From the NCBI RefSeq assembly GCF_017591435.1, contig NC_059258.1, forward strand, positions 5,821,071 through 5,885,070: DNA of 64,000 bases. The letters are read 5' to 3'. Each line of letters begins with the position of its first letter. Positions within the stretch are counted from its first letter, which is position 1. Both the position numbers and the translations under genes were made by a program. Origin of the DNA: Portunus trituberculatus. Its lineage: Eukaryota > Arthropoda > Malacostraca > Decapoda > Portunidae. Shown here in pieces: positions 34,944-47,625 of the stretch. A model generated the notes under the pieces. It saw nothing but the letters and a program-made list of their open reading frames with translations. It was not told the DNA's origin and searched no databases.

Positions 34944-36844
34944 TTCTGATACTACCTTTATATTAAACAGTTCTTTTTGTCTAAGCTTTCAATCATTCAC
35001 TTAATACATGCATTTATAAAAATAAGACACTTTTCTTGAATCAAGGGATATATATTCATTAGTAATTCAATTCCTTCTCCACAATAGTTACTTACCTTAG
35101 ATTTGACAATGTGTAATTTCAAAACTCTCAATCTCACTTTTCATAACTAACTTTAGAGTCAAACACTTGCACAGTTAATCCCTGAAGTCACCACATTCAT
35201 GCAACTATTTTTCTGAAAAGAACCTCACAATTCATGATCATTGTATTCCCAATCCAATATTTACACATAGTCAACATCTTCCTGATCTCGTAACATTCAA
35301 CATTCACATTCCTCCATCTCCCAAAAGCTTTCTCAGTGCACAACATCAGATGCCACATAACACAGTGAGTCACTCATCCTTCAGCTCCTCCACTGCACAC
35401 CTCCACCCCACACAACACCCCAGCATTCCTCCCACCGCCTCCCACACAGCCGAGCCGAGTCTTACCACAGACTAATTAAGCAAGAGAACAGTGAAGCAAG
35501 AGTCAGTTTACCCCCCAGCCTGAAGCACTTATGAGACCAGTTCCTAGGTGCCAGATGAACGTTTGGCGTGCTTTTCCTTATGTCGAACGTTTGTTTACCG
35601 TTACGGCCAGCGTCAGCCTGAGATCACACTACAACAGCTGCGGAGGCAGGAAGCTTCCACTGCCTGGAAAGTGAAGAGAAGAGTGATAAATACACTAAAT
35701 CTATGAAAGAAATCTTTCAAACATGCAGAAATAAAAGTAATACATCCCATAGTGCTTGAAATCTACTCATCAGATCATCATGTTATGTGGAACAAATGAA
35801 GGAACATCCACTACTTACAAATACAGTGTTCAAGATCTACAAACAACCCAAAGGAAAGGAACTCAACATGAGGCACAGACCAGTGGTTTGCCGTGTCCTG
35901 TCACTGACATCAGCAGACCCAAGGATGACATGCAATTTATTCATCATGATAACGGCAAGTCAGTGTTGCTTATATTGCATACTTTTCCTGTTTAGCAATA
36001 AATGTAAGGATTCATTGATAGCAGCAGAGATAAAAGATGTACAATACTACACATATCAGTTTAGTGAAGTGAACCTGAAGGCCACACTGATAACACTGCT
36101 GTAGTTCGTAATGCAACACATTGACTGGCCTTGCATTGCTCTCTCCTTCATGTGACACTGTCAAGAAACAATGCCAATACACTGACGACTAACCAGTGTT
36201 ATGCTTGTACATTTGAAATAGCTACAAGGAAATAGATGTTATTTTATCATTGGATACCTGGTTACTTTTCATTCAATATTAACTACTTAAATATTCACCA
36301 GCCAATTGCACATTACATAAAAAAAAGTTCAAAGTAGCAGAGTATCTTCAAATTAGACTTTTTAGTGTCCATTAAGAAAAGCCATAATTCAGTACAAGAA
36401 AGATGTTAACCACTGACAAGGCTGACCACTCATCCATGCCCCTTGGATCTACACATCTCAAAATCACAAATAATCCCAAAGAAGACTTACAGCTACATAT
36501 ATGTATAATATATTTTTCAATTATAAATAACCTTTAAAGAAGACTTACAGTATCTATATTACAACACTCTCAAACTTAGCAATCAATAACCCACACTTTT
36601 ATGAACATACAGTATTCAAAAGTAATGCAAGCTTATACATCACCCAAAATAAAACTTTAACTACAGCCAAGATAGACATGCAAACACAACACCATACAAG
36701 TCATGTGTGCCATAAAACACCTGCTAGAAAAAGTTTGGCACATGAAATTTAGGTTACATTAATATCTACAAAGTGAAGTCTCGTTATGCAGTCCATTTTT
36801 TCCACACCTTGCTGGATGTATTGATGTCATTATTTTCTTTTATT

Positions 36845-36945
36845 TTTAGAAATTTTGTTATGTAATAAGGGAAATCTGGCCAAGGGCAACAAAAATTATT
36901 AAACAAAAAGGCCCACTTACATGCCAGTTCCCAAGTAGGCATTAT
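36845..36945 (-). mobile_element. LINE-B-type tail fragment
   Basis: Plus strand shows CTGGCCAAGGGCAACAAAAA and AAAGGCCCACTTACATGCCA, the reverse complement of the LINE-B tail. Confidence 0.65.
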
Positions 36946-37152
36946 GTTTGTGTATCTGTGCCTGGCTATAGAAAGAACCAGTACTAGTCTAAGTCTGGTA
37001 CCAAATGTTAACCAGATCCATAACTTTAATATAACAAGAGGCATCACTGTTTGGTCTTTACGGTGCAACAATCGTATTTTTCTGTGGAATGACAAAAAGT
37101 AAATGTTTTCCCCAGAAGTAGGAAGACAAGATGCTCCAAGACTCTTCAGGGG

Positions 37153-37445
37153 TTGATGGCGAGATGTTATTGTTTCTGTTGGTCGAGGGGTGTGCTGTTA
37201 GTATTTTTCTGTTAGCCGAGTGAGATGTTAGTGTTTCTCTGTTGGCTAAGGGGTGCGTTGTTAGTGTTTCTCTGTTAGCCGAGTGAGATGTTAGTGGTTC
37301 TCTGTTGGCTAAGGGGTGCGTTGTTAGTGTTTCTCTGTTAGCCGAGTGAGATGTTAGTGGTTCTTTGTTGGCTAAGGGGTGCGTTGTTAGTGTTTCTCTG
37401 TTAGCCGAGTGAGATGTTAGTGGTTCTCTTTTTGCCGAGGGGTGA
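37153..37445. repeat. 63-bp minisatellite, about 4.5 units
   Basis: Unit GAGATGTTAGTGGTTCTCTG...GCCGAGT repeats nearly perfectly. Each unit is itself a diverged dimer of about 31-32 bp built on TGTTAGTGTTTCTCTGTT. Confidence 0.85.
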
Positions 37446-38486
37446 GGTTAGTCTACTTTGTGGTGGGGAATACAAGTGTTAATACTCTAAAAGAACACAA
37501 TATAAAATGATACAGTATTAGAAAAAAGTGAAGAACAGAACAGAGAGCAGATCTGTCGTGCTTCTATGTTTGGGCCACAACAGATCTTCGAGTAAAGTTC
37601 GATAATTTGCTCGATAATTTGCTGTTAACTTGTACATCTTTATCTCACTCTAGTAAAGATGTGTATCACTGTCTCTCACCATACCTTGCTGAAACATAAA
37701 ACACTGGCTGTTCACTTCTTCACCATCAAGGACTCCAAAATGTTCATAAAAATATTGGTGGGATCAAGACAAGAAAAAAAATGCTTAGAAACATGATTAT
37801 GCTTGTTTTAGAACTCAAAATTAACATCAAAATCTTCCTTTTTTTTCCTCTAAGTCCATACAGAGAATTGTATACAATGCTTGGGAATTACAGTATACAA
37901 AATAACCTTAGCCAACTAATTCCAACAAAATATGACACTTTTCCATACCACAATCAACACAATGAAGGAGTAAACTGTAACATTAGTAAAGCAAATGAAT
38001 CTAAATCTAATCTCGTCCTCTGCTAACAATGCTGAGGTAATTTCAACAACATCCCCACCCTAACACTCTGCTGCCCCACCATGTCTAAGCCTGGAGAGGA
38101 GCGGCACTGGGATATATAAAGAACCGCTAGCAATATTTCCCAAGGGCTGAGGTGGCAAGGATGGGGGGGGCAGGTGGGGTGCATGGCCAAGGTTAACCAA
38201 AGTGGCCCAATAGATGTAGATGAGGAGCTGTAGCCTTGTAACAGCAGCTCCTGATGTCTGGTTTTGTTTGTTACTATTGTTAGTGTATTTTCTTGTTTTG
38301 TCTTGTTTTTCCACATCTCTATACAGAAAATAATGTTAATTCCCAACACTACCTAAATTCTATACCAAATGAATAACTGAAAAAAAAGAAAGCAAAGAAA
38401 ATGGAGTCAAGGTAATAAGAGTTTGAAAATACAAACAGGAAAATATAATTTTTTTCCCCTTCCTTCCCCTCTTCCTCTGTACTCAC

Positions 38487-38640
38487 ATCTTGGGGTTCCT
38501 GGGGTGGGCGAGGCGAGGACCTGAGGGGCTGCGAGGCGTGGGTGAGGTCAGGGGCTGGGAGAGGAGAGTGCTATGGGGGCAGAACAGCTGAGTGTGTGGT
38601 GTGGGCGAGGCTCACATCAACACACCAGCACCTCGCCCAA
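38487..38640 (-). other. Candidate non-coding first exon of ATG13
   Basis: Read on the minus strand, a GC-rich block ends in CCCCAAGAT followed by GTGAGTACAG, a good 5' splice site at 38486. It sits upstream of the ATG13 start and faces ELP4. A second possible minus-strand untranslated exon lies at about 35667-35602, with a pyrimidine tract plus CAG before it and AACG/GTAAAC after it. Both are inferred from splice signals only; the 5' limit is a guess. Confidence 0.35.
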
Positions 38641-39224
38641 AACAAGCCCAAAACAGCACTAAACACAACAGCTGGTGGTGTATTGGTGGATGAGTAGCGT
38701 AGGGGGGTTAATAAGGGCAAGAGTTGGTGAGGCTTCGTGGTGAGGCTTCGTGGTGAATCTTCGGGTCCAGCTGATGACTAGACGAACCTCACACGTCACT
38801 TCACCAGCACTTCTCCCCAAAACCAAGCCAAAATGTCACTACGCACTGTAGATCTTGGTGTATTGATAACCAGATAAGGCAGGTGGCGCTAATAGGAGCG
38901 ATAATTAGGCCTGAGTACAGGTGGGAAAAGAGTGTTATGCTTCCTGTTCCCAGCGGGGGGCAAGCGACCCCTGGCAGCTTATGGCAGCCCTGGCACCTGT
39001 GTGTTTACATCTTGATCTTGCTTTTGGCATCCATTGGCACCCACTGCGCAGGACACGAGGCACTCATGTGATGATGGTACTGATGCCAAAGTATGATAGG
39101 GTCACTCACTCTTTCTCCCTTGGTGCCTGTCGCTTTTACTGAAAGAGGGACAGGAAGGAGAAATGGTGATTCATTGATAGGTGAAATTTGGTGGTGGGCT
39201 GGATGGTGCCAAGGTTAATGGGGT

Positions 39225-39258
<34 letters not shown>

Positions 39259-39357
39259 GTGATAATGAGAGAGAGAGAGAGAGAGGTTACGTATTTGAAT
39301 GTGTATTCATTCGTGTATATACTCATATGCTGTTGCGTGATTAGCAAAGGTCCCCTG

Positions 39358-39360
<3 letters not shown>

Positions 39361-39401
<41 letters not shown>
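39361..39401. repeat. (GA)n microsatellite
   Basis: About 20 GA units; CT and GA runs of 31 and 18 bp precede it at 39225 and 39269. Confidence 0.9.
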
Positions 39402-39403
<2 letters not shown>

Positions 39404-40122
39404 ACCGTAGGGATGTAAAGTCGCTGAACCTAGATGTAACGCAGTAGTGATAGTTAATGTCAAATAAGATAGGGACACTCACTAAAATATTATATGTTCC
39501 CAGTCACGCATTGGTTACACAGAGATGAAGGGGAATTGGCATAGCGTGTTAACTGTATACTTGTTCATGCATGTACTGATTTAATCCGTCAAGTCATTGC
39601 GTTGGAAGTGGTCTCTGTTGAGAACAAACTTCAAATTACTCTCTATCTTGTTGCCAATCATTGTCGTCATGATGGGACACTTCTTCATGCAACAGTGGCG
39701 GTGGTCGCTGTCAAGCAGACGAAACTAGGCTCATAGTAATGCATGCAGAAAGATAAATGAAACATGGAAATAGTTGTCATGTGTGTTTGTACATATCTAG
39801 AAAAAAAAAAATCAATATACGAAAACACGAATGAATTAGTTAACCCATTATAGTTGTGGGCGAGATGGGCCCGTGCCGAAGTGTCGGGAAGACTCATGGT
39901 GGTCGTGTGTTTACCTCGTCAGCTGAGAGGGAAGCTAAGAAATGTGCCCATACACCATAGCGTAGCATTGATTCGTGGACTGTATGATAGCACCCTTTAT
40001 CCTGAGCTGCAAGATGCACTATTTAAATCAGTAGTAGGCTGCAACGCCGACTTGCAAAGAGTAAAAGTGACAAGGTATGTATTACTGTTGCTACTGCTGG
40101 GGCTACTGTCACTATTACCACT

Positions 40123-40125
40123 GAG

Positions 40126-40201
<76 letters not shown>

Positions 40202-40291
40202 TTTCTTCTTCTTGTACTACTACTACTACTTTTTCTTCTTCTTCTTGTACTACTACTACTACTACTACTACTACTTTTCTTCTTCTTCTTG

Positions 40292-40334
<43 letters not shown>

Positions 40335-40335
40335 G
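40123..40335. repeat. (ACT)n array interrupted by TTCTTCTTG modules
   Basis: ACT blocks separated three times by TTTTCTTCTTCTTGT-type modules. Confidence 0.9.
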
Positions 40336-40452
40336 ACACCAATGCTACTGGTATAATTTCTAATATCAGTGATTGAATTACTTTATTTAATGTCACTGAT
40401 TTGAATAATTACTTTATCTACTACTCCTTCCCAGCACTTGCCCCTCCACATG

Positions 40453-40565
<113 letters not shown>

Positions 40566-40957
40566 GAAAATAGGTAAATACTATATATAAATAAAAGAAA
40601 ATATTTTATTCCATGTTTTGTTAGTTTCAGAATAATGCAAAACTAACTGAATCACACAATGAGGGAAGCATGAGGTGATGATGTGTGAGTTGTGAGGCAT
40701 CATTGGTCACTGCCAGCACTTCATTACTTCCACTCATTACAAGTTGCCTTCATAACTGCAAGGTGAGTGTTCATCCATTCAGTACAAGTTGCTGTTTTTG
40801 TATTTGTGGCATTGATATCTCATTAATCTGTAGGGTGTTATTTGGTGTGTCTGTCCTTTGTTACTAATCAATGAGACATCTATACTTGTTCTACAGCCAC
40901 CTTTATTCTATAAACTAGCAAGGAATTGCAAAGTCTATCCTTTTTTTCAATCTGTAG

Positions 40958-42082
40958 ATGTCAGGAGTGGGTGCAGTGAGCAGCTTCCACAAGAGAGGCA
41001 AGGCGCGGGTGGTGAGCATCCCCGGGGCACGGCCATCAGTGCACAACTCTCAGCTGCTGCTGTCCACTGGCATGCCATCCTTGGACCACCTGCTGGGGGG
41101 TGGCCTGCCCGTGGGATCCATCCTGCTGGTGGAGCAGGACCGCCATGACGTGTACAGCAAGCTGTTCCTCAAGTACTACCTGGCCGAGGGCGTCATGAGC
41201 GGCCACATGCTGACCCTGGCCAGCCTAGATGAGTCTCCCCAGACCCTGATGGCCACCCTGCCAGCCTCCACTGACAGGGAGGTGGATGAGGACTCTGCCA
41301 CCACCACGGACCAGCAGATGACCATTGCCTGGCGGTACCAGAGCCAGAGTGCACCGCCAGCCAGCCTGGCCAGTGCTAACCGCTTCAGTCACAACTTTGA
41401 CCTGCTTGGAACCATGGAGGAGGACCAGGTGGCCAAGGTGGACACTTGTCTGTTCGACGGCAGCGAAGTGGAGTCGGCGGCCTCCACTGGGTACTACTGG
41501 CCGCTGCTGCAGCAGATTGAGAGGCGGATAGCGGACGGCGGTCTCTCCACGGCATGCAACAAGGCCAAGACTAATGTGATGCGGCTGGCAGTGCACGGCC
41601 TGGCCTCGCCACTCTGGGGGTGGGAATTCAGCCGCCTGGAGAAGGACCACCAGTGGCACAGACTCACCACCTTCCTGTATGGCCTCCGCGCTTTGGTGCG
41701 TTCCTCATTCTCTGTGTGCATGGTGACTGTCCCCTCCCACCTCTTTCATGACATGGCCCTTCTGCGCCGCCTGCAGGCCTTGGCAGACTTTGTGGTGCGG
41801 CTGGAGTCCTTTCAAGGCTCAGACAAGGAGACCAACCCAATCTTTAAAGACTACCATGGTCTGTTCCACGTGGTGAAGCTGGCAGCCATCAACACCCTGG
41901 TGCCACCGCTGCTGGATGCCACAGACTGGGTGTTCAAGCTGAGGAGGCGCCGCATGGTTATTGAGAGGCTGCACTTGCCGCCTGAACTGTCCGAGACTGT
42001 CAGCAGGAGCCAGGAAGACACCCTCACCAAACCCAACACTCTGGCATGCATGGGAGACAAACTGCCCAGGAATCTGGAGTTT

Positions 42083-42085
<3 letters not shown>
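40958..42085 (+). CDS. ELP4: Elongator complex protein 4 (ELP4), whole coding region in a single exon
   Basis: An uninterrupted frame of 375 aa; human ELP4 is 424 aa. ELP4 forms the Elp4-Elp5-Elp6 RecA-like ring of Elongator, which supports wobble-uridine (U34) modification of tRNA. Conserved stretches include FHKRGKARVVSIPGARPSVH, LLLSTGMPSLDHLLGGGLPV (Walker-A-like region), KYYLAEGVMSGHMLTLAS, IAWRYQ, SPLWGWEF, ETNPIFKDYHGLFHVVKL and ERLHLPPELSETVSRS. The ATG is immediately preceded by a pyrimidine-rich tract and TGTAG (acceptor at 40956-40957), so a 5' untranslated exon is likely; a donor-like AAG/GTGAGT lies at 40762/40763. A processed retrocopy is less likely because of this acceptor and the intact frame. 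The stop codon abuts a 60-bp (GT)n array. A possible poly(A) signal, ATTAAA, is at 42681-42686. Confidence 0.93.

Positions 42086-42149
<64 letters not shown>
42086..42149. repeat. (GT)n array starting right after the ELP4 stop
   Basis: About 31 GT units beginning at the first base after TAG. Confidence 0.95.
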
Positions 42150-42450
42150 ACCAAACTGGAGTGAAACATAGCCAGCAGTCAAGTGTTCATTGTTCACCAC
42201 TGACTGACATGTGAGTGTAATGCTTGGTGATGTTAAAGTGAAATGTGTTATCTGAAAGGCTGGAACCAAGTTGGCCTCTATTCTGGAAATCTTTCTCTTT
42301 TTACATTTTGAAATAAGCATCCAAGTCACTTTTCTCCTTTTTTGTACCTTTGGATGGTTCCTTCTTTCACACACTACTTGTATGAGAACTCCTGTGGACC
42401 CAGAGCACAGGGAAACAGGAGACAGACATGGTGAGGTGCTGCATTGTATG

Positions 42451-42452
<2 letters not shown>

Positions 42453-42529
<77 letters not shown>
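42453..42529. repeat. (CT)n microsatellite
   Basis: About 38 CT units in the probable ELP4 3' UTR. Confidence 0.95.
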
Positions 42530-42530
<1 letters not shown>

Positions 42531-43203
42531 GCACAAATATAACATAGCTTAGTGAGTGAATTGATTCCCTGTGTTGCTGACATCCCAAGATTCATGACTC
42601 ACAGTATTTTAGAAACAATCTTGTGTAACTTCTGCTTAAAAGATTGGCACTGGGGTTGACAAGACAGTGAAAGTATTTCTATTAAAGCCTTTTATAATGA
42701 TAAGAATTGCATTTATCCTGAATTATTATATAGTAACAGCATGTACCTGGGTGGCATGACCTTGGAAGGGCAGTGCAGTGCTAGAGGCAAGGGTCCTGTA
42801 TCATGTATCATGGTGTAGTGAGGACTGAGTGACTTGTTGAGGTGTTGTGTCACTGAAGGGACAGGCACAGGCGGCTCAGCAATCCTGTGAGTTGCCTTGT
42901 ACTATATGCAGGGAATATCGACAGGTGTTCTAAAAAAAAAAATACACCACATAAGCAAGCAAATTACAAGACAGTACTACTTACCGAAATTTTTAAACGC
43001 CTGTGTGTCCAACAAGACTAGTTTTAACATTCTTTTCTGGAAGTTTTTAGCAAATTTTCAGACATTTTTCATGGTTGCAGTGGTTATATAACGATTCTGC
43101 TTCAACAGGAAAAATACTCACGAGAAGCTGTTCAATTCTTTCTGTAACCTGTCACAAGTGTCCTTATGAGACCAAAACTTTAAAGAATGCCGGACTTTCG
43201 GTG

Positions 43204-43254
43204 CACGTGTCATTGTGAAGGACACGTGACATTATGATGCATTGGAACCACGTG
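43204..43254. promoter_or_regulatory. Cluster of three CACGTG E-boxes
   Basis: CACGTG at 43204-43209, 43223-43228 and 43249-43254. The first two form the inverted repeat CACGTGTC...GACACGTG. This core is bound by bHLH-ZIP factors (USF, MITF/TFE, Myc/Max, CLOCK). No gene start is seen next to it. Confidence 0.4.
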
Positions 43255-43815
43255 TTTGTGTATCATCAACGCTCGGCAGGGGGTGATGTGGTGGGCTGGT
43301 GGCGTGTTGCTCAGTCACATCCGTCTTGACACACTCCTGTATAGAAGGGAAATTGCTCCTCAAATAGAACGGTAAATGAATGGAACAAAGTGTAATCATG
43401 GTAGTGGCCAGCCATTAGCGAAATCAGACTAATTCATGGATGAGTGTGAGATGAAAATATGGAAATACGTAGGTTTGTTTCATTTAAGGACTGCCGCTTG
43501 TAGGAGTGATGGCCTCTTGCAGCTTACCATTGGTGTGTTTATTTTCTTGTTCTTTTGACTATATCAGTGTTTGTGTAACTGAACGTAGCTTTGTGTAATT
43601 AAGGGAGTCATTAGTTCATTATATATGGAATTCAGCTTCATTTGTCACACGCATACTTATGGTACATTGGTATTTAATCATTCCCTGTTAGCCTTTCTTA
43701 GGTCAGACATAAGGGAAAGATGTGCCGTCTGACTTCTGCAACCTCTCCACACTTCATTCCTTTATGGTGAAGGGGAAACACACACACACACACACGATTA
43801 TATAGTATTGCTTTG

Positions 43816-43817
<2 letters not shown>

Positions 43818-43860
<43 letters not shown>
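43818..43860. repeat. (AC)n microsatellite
   Basis: About 21 AC units; a shorter AC run is at 43778-43795. Confidence 0.9.
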
Positions 43861-43861
<1 letters not shown>

Positions 43862-44909
43862 TCACGACAGCTTGTGTAAAGGGAAGGGGAGTCGTGAGCA
43901 AATGACAGGGCACAGATGAAAAGGAAAATTATGATTGCGAGTTTGTGAATCGAAGTTGAAAAGACCTTGGAATGTTCCCCCGCCGTGATGCAGGCGCACT
44001 CATCACTGCTTGGCTTCTCCTTTTGACTCTAGGCCGTGGTCGTCTGCTGGGAAATCACAATAATTTAGGATGTGTGAGGGACGTCTCAAGAAATGCTAGG
44101 ATAAGTATAATCCTTTCCCCGCTTGTCTGACGTACGAGTAATCCTAAACTAACTTTCACTTATATTACAAGCCACAAGACGCTAAATGGCCTTGTATTTA
44201 CACTTACACGTTAATATTAAGGTGAAAAATGCATTATGAACATCCATATAACTGAGGAAGACCATAAACGCGAAATTGTTGGAATGAAAGGAGACCGTAC
44301 GACAACTTCAGTCAGGGATGTGGCAGCAATAGATTAAATGCCCTCAAGGAAAAGAAGTATTCAGTGTGGAGTTAAGACGTGAGGGTGTACGCTCGTTGTT
44401 TTTTCCTCCACTGCTTGGTGCACATTGCCCTTCCAAAGTAGAAGAGAGACAGGCACGTGTGAGGAGAAGTTAGTGAGGGGCAGGGTGAGAGGCGAAGCGG
44501 AGAGGCAACCTGGGCGAGGCGTCTCAGGAAGTTTGAATCTGCCTCTCAACTTCCCAAAACCATAAAATGCAACATCAGGTAAGATAGGAAAGGGTTTAAC
44601 TAGATCTTAAGTAGAGGTGAGGTTAGGTTAGCACAGGTGAGAGCACGGCCTATAAAACTCACTATGCTAATTATAAGGTTATTCTTGTATTGATGTTGCT
44701 TATTAACCGGTGGAAATGAAGATTATTGTAAGATAAGCATGTGTTTTTTGAAAGGTATTGAGATAAGGTGCTTGAAGGCGGCGCGGCTCAGATAAGGCAT
44801 TTTTTGACCTACCACCACCACCACCACCACCACCTGGGCCGCCACGTGGGTGTGGTGGTGGTGGTCCTTTCACATTCACCCACACACGCTAAGGAAGGGT
44901 ACTCCTCTG

Positions 44910-44910
<1 letters not shown>

Positions 44911-44962
<52 letters not shown>

Positions 44963-45014
44963 GGTTAAAATTTGCGTATTCCTATTTAGATATCAGGCTT
45001 GTTTTATGTTAATC

Positions 45015-45056
<42 letters not shown>

Positions 45057-45131
45057 AACAGAACGTTTAATTATTTCTTCAGTTATTTATCTATTTTTTT
45101 TTAACATGCTATATTTGTTTCATTTGTTTAT

Positions 45132-45186
<55 letters not shown>

Positions 45187-45216
45187 AGCCACACAAACCA
45201 ACCCTTCTTTTTCCCC

Positions 45217-45262
<46 letters not shown>
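44911..45262. repeat. Cluster of AC, GA, GA and CT arrays
   Basis: AC at 44911-44960, GA at 45017-45053 and 45136-45182, CT at 45220-45261, leading into the ACT higher-order array. Confidence 0.9.
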
Positions 45263-45265
<3 letters not shown>

Positions 45266-45333
45266 ATTATTCCCCAAGCAAAGCCTTCCTTCTAAAGACG
45301 CGAATATCCTTCAGAAACAAAGAAACTGCTCAG

Positions 45334-45336
<3 letters not shown>

Positions 45337-45422
<86 letters not shown>

Positions 45423-45463
45423 AGGCTAACTCAAAACTGCGAACACTACTGCTACTGCTACTG

Positions 45464-45521
<58 letters not shown>

Positions 45522-45544
45522 AGGTTAACTCAAAACTGCGAACG

Positions 45545-45617
<73 letters not shown>

Positions 45618-45640
45618 AGGTTAACTCAAAACTGCGAACG

Positions 45641-45705
<65 letters not shown>

Positions 45706-45716
45706 GCGGACACCAC
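45337..45716. repeat. Higher-order (ACT)n repeat with 27-bp spacer module
   Basis: Three copies of a spacer containing GGTTAACTCAAAACTGCGAA (starts about 45421, 45520, 45617) separate blocks of (ACT)n at a period of about 98 bp; a fourth remnant is near 45704. Confidence 0.85.
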
Positions 45717-45848
45717 CACTATTACTACTACCATTTTTCTTTATTTTTTCTTCCTTCTATCTTTAATTTAGAGTGTTCGATTCGTCGTTAAACATTTTAT
45801 TTCAATAGTAAACACAAAAGGTGAAAAAAACCAGCAAAATAATCAGAA

Positions 45849-45914
<66 letters not shown>
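45849..45914. repeat. (ACT)n microsatellite
   Basis: About 22 ACT units. Confidence 0.92.
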
Positions 45915-45915
<1 letters not shown>

Positions 45916-46991
45916 TTCCTTTATTTGTGCTTCCATCTTCACTGAGTTCATTTCACTTCTAGACAACATTCTTTTTCAATCGTAAACACACAAACTGAGA
46001 AAAAGGGCAAATTTTAATCAGAAACTTAACAAATTGCGTGTGTAACTTTTGGTTCACTACAAGATTACATTACGACCGCTACTGTCAACAAGAGATGTAA
46101 CTACGCGAACGTTTGTGAGGTTAACTTAATGGAACGCTTAATAACCGCCTGACATCACTTAACGAGAAGATTACCAGGCTCTTAAGTAGCATTAGATTTA
46201 CTTGAGAAACTCCTTTCATCTCGCTACGCCCACTAACTTCCTGCCCCTCCTCCCCCCGCGTCCCCTCCCACGGCTGCTGTTGACAGTTGCTCCGCCTCTT
46301 CAAACTGACAACTTCCATATTCTCGAAAAAATATCGTAACTTGAGAAGGGAAAGTTTATCCAGGAAATTTTGTCATGGTGTTCCTCAAGGGGGGAATATA
46401 TATGTACGTAGCCTAACCCAACATTTTTTTTTTTTCGTGTGTGTGTGTGTGTGTGTGTGTGTGATATGCAGCGTTCACCAGGAAAAAAAGACAAAACCAG
46501 AATCCTTATCACATTTTTTCCTCCTCATCGTATAAAGAATGACAGGAACAAGTTTAAATTAATTTCTTCCCCCCCCCCCCCATCATCCACCTTTTGCCTG
46601 ACTTTCCAAATACTTTCCCCACGCAAAGGTTCATTACAAAACTTGATCATTGTGGCGGCATTTCCTTTCATCTCCTCTCCTTCTCTTCCTCCACGTTAGG
46701 AAAATAAATTCGCTTCTCTTCTCTCGTTTTACTTGGTTTTTCTTTAACTTCGCTCGTTTTTTCTCAAGTTTCCCACGTTTTTTTTTGAGTTTCCTTGCAA
46801 GGCGTGTCATTATCACCACCTCGACTCTCATTTGGGTATCAATCTTTTTCTTACTTCCTCCGTGATTGTTTGTGCTGTTGTGGGAATTATAAGTGTTCTG
46901 TAAGGTGTTTTTTATGATTTTGTCCATACTGATAGGAAAATAAATATAAATGAAAACCCGATTGATCATTTGTGTGGCCTTAGAAAATAGC

Positions 46992-47205
46992 TTAAGCCTT
47001 TCAGTACTGGGACATTTTTATCTCGAGTTTGGGTGTGATTAGACGATTTTATTTACATTAGGAAGGGTCTATGAAGGTCAGAAGATTAGGTAATGGTCAC
47101 AGTCTTCACTATTTCAATCTCTACATAAGTTTCTGAAGCTGTATAGAATCATCAAATAGTAAGCAGAATTAATGTGGAAACGCGGTGTGGTACTGAAGGG
47201 GTTAA
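46992..47205 (+). mobile_element. TTAA-flanked MITE, copy 2
   Basis: TTAAGCCTTTCAGTACTGGG to GGTACTGAAGGGGTTAA; same interior as the copy at 10943. Confidence 0.8.
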
Positions 47206-47348
47206 TGGTTTTCAGTGTTCAGACCATCGTGATATTTGTGCAGACATACAAAAAGTGAGAATAAAAGCCTCATTCTATCTTTCCGAGGCTAAAAAGGATG
47301 GCTGTGAAAAATTAGCACTAAAATATACTGGAAAAAAAGTCTTAACAG

Positions 47349-47390
<42 letters not shown>

Positions 47391-47423
47391 ACGCGAAGTT
47401 AATAATTTGAGATGAGAACAGGT

Positions 47424-47625
47424 TTAACCCCTTCAGTACGGTGACGCGTTTCCATATTCATTTTGGTTGCGATCTGGCGATTTTATACACTCAGAAACAT
47501 ATGTAGGGATTAAAATAGTGAAGATTCTGACCAGTGAAATTCTGATCCACATAGACCCATCTCAATGTAATCGTCTAATCATATCCAAACTTAAAGATAA
47601 TGCGTCCCAGTACTGAAGGGGTTAA
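47424..47625 (-). mobile_element. TTAA-flanked MITE, copy 3, inverted
   Basis: TTAACCCCTTCAGTACGGTG to CCCAGTACTGAAGGGGTTAA. The interior is the reverse complement of the other copies (GGGATTAAAATAGTGAAGAT). Confidence 0.8.

Noticed and set aside
37153..37445. CRISPR-like array
   Set aside because: Units are contiguous without unique spacers and the genome is eukaryotic; it is a minisatellite.
39854..40073. Protein-coding exon for the frame starting MWARWARAEVSGRLM
   Set aside because: No recognised homology; beyond the GTATGT donor the frame is microsatellite. Kept only as a possible untranslated exon.
40958..42085. Processed pseudogene of ELP4
   Set aside because: The frame is intact, family motifs are conserved to the end, and a splice acceptor sits right before the ATG; no poly(A) tract at the 3' end.
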